Of a DNA stretch of 19,514 nt, positions 17,641-19,514 are shown one piece after another. Below the pieces are notes generated by a model that saw only the letters and a program-made list of their open reading frames with translations, made no database searches and had not been told where the DNA came from. A program made the translations under genes and the position numbers. Source of the stretch: Zygnema cylindricum (lineage: Eukaryota; Streptophyta; Zygnematophyceae; Zygnematales; Zygnemataceae); NCBI GenBank assembly GCA_037447655.1, contig JBBHKE010002995.1, forward strand, positions 7,501-27,014, written 5' to 3'. Numbering within the stretch: position 1 is the stretch's first letter; every line of letters begins with the position of its first letter.

Positions 17641-18285
17641 ATTGTTGGGAGTCTTATCTACTTCATGAATTGTATCCGACCGGATATTGCAGCAATTGTT
17701 GGAGCTTTAAGCCGAAGTTTGCAAAATCCAAATAAGTCAGACTGGGAGGAGGCAAAGAGAGTTTTTAGATATGTTGTTGGTAATCAAAACCTCTGACTCT
17801 CTCTCGGTGGAGACGAAATAAAAATTCAAATTTGGAGCGATTCGAGCTATAGAGAAATGCCAAGTTGACGCTCTACCACCGGATATATTCTGAATATTAG
17901 AAGTGGGGCATGTGGTTGAAGCACCAAACTTTAGAAGGTGACAGCTCAGTCAACTATAGGGGCTGACTACATGGCGGTCAGCTCAGCTGTCAAAGAGTTA
18001 CTTTGGGTATAGTCTCTTCTTCAAGAGCTTTTGTTTATGCAGTGTGGGCCTCAGATAGTGTGGTGTGACAATCAGGCTACTATTGCTATTGCATCTAACC
18101 CTAGCCATCACGTCAAGACCAAACACATTGACATCAAGCTGCATTTTGTGAGAGAGAAGGTTATGGGAAGAGTTTTGAAACTCGATTATTTACCAAATGA
18201 GTTTATGGTTGATGACATGATGACTAAACCTTCGCCAACACCTAAATTATTTTTTTGTAGAAAGGCATGTGGTTTAAGTGGCTAG
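17641..18285 (+). pseudogene. Link E: RNase H fragment
   Basis: Starts at IVGSLIYFMNCIRPDIA, the segment just before RNase H. IWSDSSY (first Asp), a degenerate STIGADYMA (Glu motif changed), VWCDNQATIAIASNP (Asp at about 18067) and VDDMMTKPSPTPKL follow. Stops: TGA 17794-17796 and TGA 17917-17919 where relatives have TGG, TAG 17932-17934 where relatives have CAG, TAG 18010-18012, and TGA near 17866. From 18013 to the TAG at 18283-18285 the frame is clean. Closest to link C. Everything upstream of RNase H is missing. Confidence 0.87.
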
Positions 18286-18295
18286 TAGAGTATAA

Positions 18296-18308
18296 AGCTT
18301 TAAGGGAG
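18296..18308 (+). other. Polypurine-like tract before LTR8
   Basis: AGCTTTAAGGGAG directly before TGTTGTTTTGG of LTR8. Nearly the same as the tract before LTR4. Confidence 0.7.
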
Positions 18309-18546
18309 TGTTGTTTTGGAAAGCTTTAGCCCTCTTCATGCCTCCGAATGTGAGGGAGAGAGAGAGAGTTTTAGAACTTAGAATGTTTTCTGTAAGTCGG
18401 ATCAGTACGAACTAGAATTGGTGTTGTAGTGACTCTTTGAGGAGTACACCAATGAATACACTCCCAGGACACGCGTCGGTACAAGGAATAGTGTATTTCG
18501 AAATATTTGTTTGTCGGTGTATGGATACACCTGAGGACCGAAATGA

Positions 18547-18552
18547 CACGTG
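18547..18552. promoter_or_regulatory. G-box in LTR8
   Basis: CACGTG in context GACACGTGGCGG (ABRE-like), in the same relative place as in the other LTRs. Confidence 0.5.
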
Positions 18553-18581
18553 GCGGTTCACCTATGGACCTTCATGTGAAA

Positions 18582-18604
18582 GGCGGGCGGCGGGCGGCGG
18601 GCGG
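18582..18604 (+). repeat. GC-rich heptamer repeat (GGCGGGC)n in LTR8
   Basis: About 3.3 copies of GGCGGGC, sharply GC-rich against an AT-rich surrounding. Four or more G-runs could allow a quadruplex. Not seen in the other LTRs. Confidence 0.85.
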
Positions 18605-19344
18605 AGACTCCCGACATATGTTGGTCAGAGTGGATCATGTACACGATGATCTGATGTGGAAAACGGAATCCTACGCAGTTGTAAATATTCGTTTGAGTTG
18701 GTCTTTGTCTTTATTTGATTACTTGACAAGTGTAGGATTCCTTTGTTTGACATACCTTGTCATTTCGGGTATACGCACAATAGTAGGTGTTTCAGATTGT
18801 TAGATGTACGCCAGGTATGCCATTGTACATTTAATAGTGAAGCTTTAGTGTACATAAGTAGGACTTAGTCATTTCTGGAGTTAAGAACAATTTGTAGCAA
18901 CATCTGTAGATGTTGTTTTTGGTAATTTTAACTGCGAATATCTCACAAATCTATGGGCAAAATTATTTGTTATGTTTTGTGTGTATTTCTTGTTATCATC
19001 TACGTTGTAGTGGGTGGATTTGCAGAGCTATTGTAACTCTGGTTTGTGATTTATCAACTATTGAGGTTGTTGTCTTTAAGACTGGTTTTTGTGAAAGCCT
19101 CTTGATTGTTTTCATTCTGAGATGACTATACCTGCATCCTCATCATCTTCACTACCAGCAGTTGTCTTTGAACAAGAAGTCCTGCCTTCTTCATCTTCAT
19201 TAGTCTTGGCTTCACTGGATGAATTCGATCAGAGTCGTTGCTTGGCAGGGTGGTAGATATTGGAGGGGAAACCAAAGTGGGTTGATGCTATCCTAGAGGC
19301 TACTTGTGAACTGTGCATTCTTTGGGGCAATGGAGCCCACAACA

Positions 19345-19514
19345 TTTTAGGAGGGAGGGAGGGAGGGAGGGAGGGATGGAGGGAGAGAGAGAGAGGGAGA
19401 GAGAGAGAGGGAGAGAGGGAGAGGGAGAGGGAGAGGCAGATGGAGAGGCAGAGGGAGAGGGAGAGGGAGAGGCAGAGGCAGAGGCAGAGGCAGAGGCAGA
19501 GGGAGGTGGAGAGA
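19345..19514 (+). repeat. Compound purine-rich microsatellite
   Basis: A nearly pure purine strand: (GGGA)n from about 19350 to 19376, then (GA)n/GGGAGA, then (GGCAGA)n to the window end. Pyrimidine interruptions are few. It starts directly after LTR8 and continues past the window. No gene content. Confidence 0.95.

Larger units (their letters stand above)
18309..19344 (+). repeat. LTR8 (about 1035 bp)
   Basis: Starts TGTTGTTTTGGAAAGC after the link E tract. Its 3' part matches the end of LTR2: CAGAGTCGTTGCTTGGCAGG (about 19230) and TATCCTAGAGGCT (about 19287), and the end is at CCCACA or AACA (19341-19344). It contains CACGTG (18547-18552), a GC-rich heptamer repeat (18582-18604), several dispersed GTAC and TACATAAGTAGGACTTAG (about 18853). 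No primer binding site follows. The frames at 18437-18803 and 18910-19125 are not genes. Confidence 0.85.

Noticed and set aside
18910-19125. 71-codon hydrophobic frame that looks like a small membrane protein
   Set aside because: T-rich LTR sequence with no conservation of the frame in LTR4 or LTR5.

Overview
The window is entirely long terminal repeat (LTR) retrotransposon sequence of the Ty1/copia superfamily (order of domains gag, protease, integrase, reverse transcriptase, RNase H). No host protein gene, rRNA gene, functional tRNA gene or CRISPR array was recognised. It looks like heterochromatic DNA of a land plant. The one surviving primer binding site matches the anticodon arm of the plant-type initiator methionine tRNA, as I recall that sequence, and the LTRs carry plant-style G-box/ABRE and GTAC motifs. 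I cannot name the species.

Positions 1-6168 hold one nearly complete element on the minus strand. It has a 5' LTR (5113-6168), a primer binding site (5098-5112), gag and pol read leftwards (5048 to 780), a polypurine tract (767-779) and a 3' LTR (766 to beyond the window edge). Its two LTRs differ at about 49 of 766 compared positions by hand count (about 6 percent). Its reading frame is broken by several in-frame stops and at least four frameshifts.

From 6230 to about 19341 lies a head-to-tail chain on the plus strand. Each link is the 3' part of a copia internal region, a polypurine tract and an LTR. The links are A (RNase H, then LTR2), B (protease to RNase H, then LTR3), C (reverse transcriptase and RNase H, then LTR4), D (reverse transcriptase and RNase H, then LTR7) and E (RNase H, then LTR8). 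Every link is truncated at its 5' side. Several links begin exactly where the previous LTR ends, and none keeps a primer binding site or gag. A likely solo LTR (LTR5, 13727-14464, flanked by TAAAC) splits LTR4. An oppositely oriented LTR (LTR6, about 15115-15775) separates LTR4 from link D.

All LTRs are related but belong to diverged subfamilies. They share a module order: U3 start, an antisense tRNA-like segment, a G-box, a cluster of GTAC motifs, an inverted CCAAT/TATA area, a TAGGACTTAG motif and a conserved 3' end. The window ends in a compound purine-rich microsatellite (19345-19514) directly after LTR8. Nothing here looks able to move by itself: every copy has stops, frameshifts or lost catalytic residues. 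The LTR promoters may still be active.
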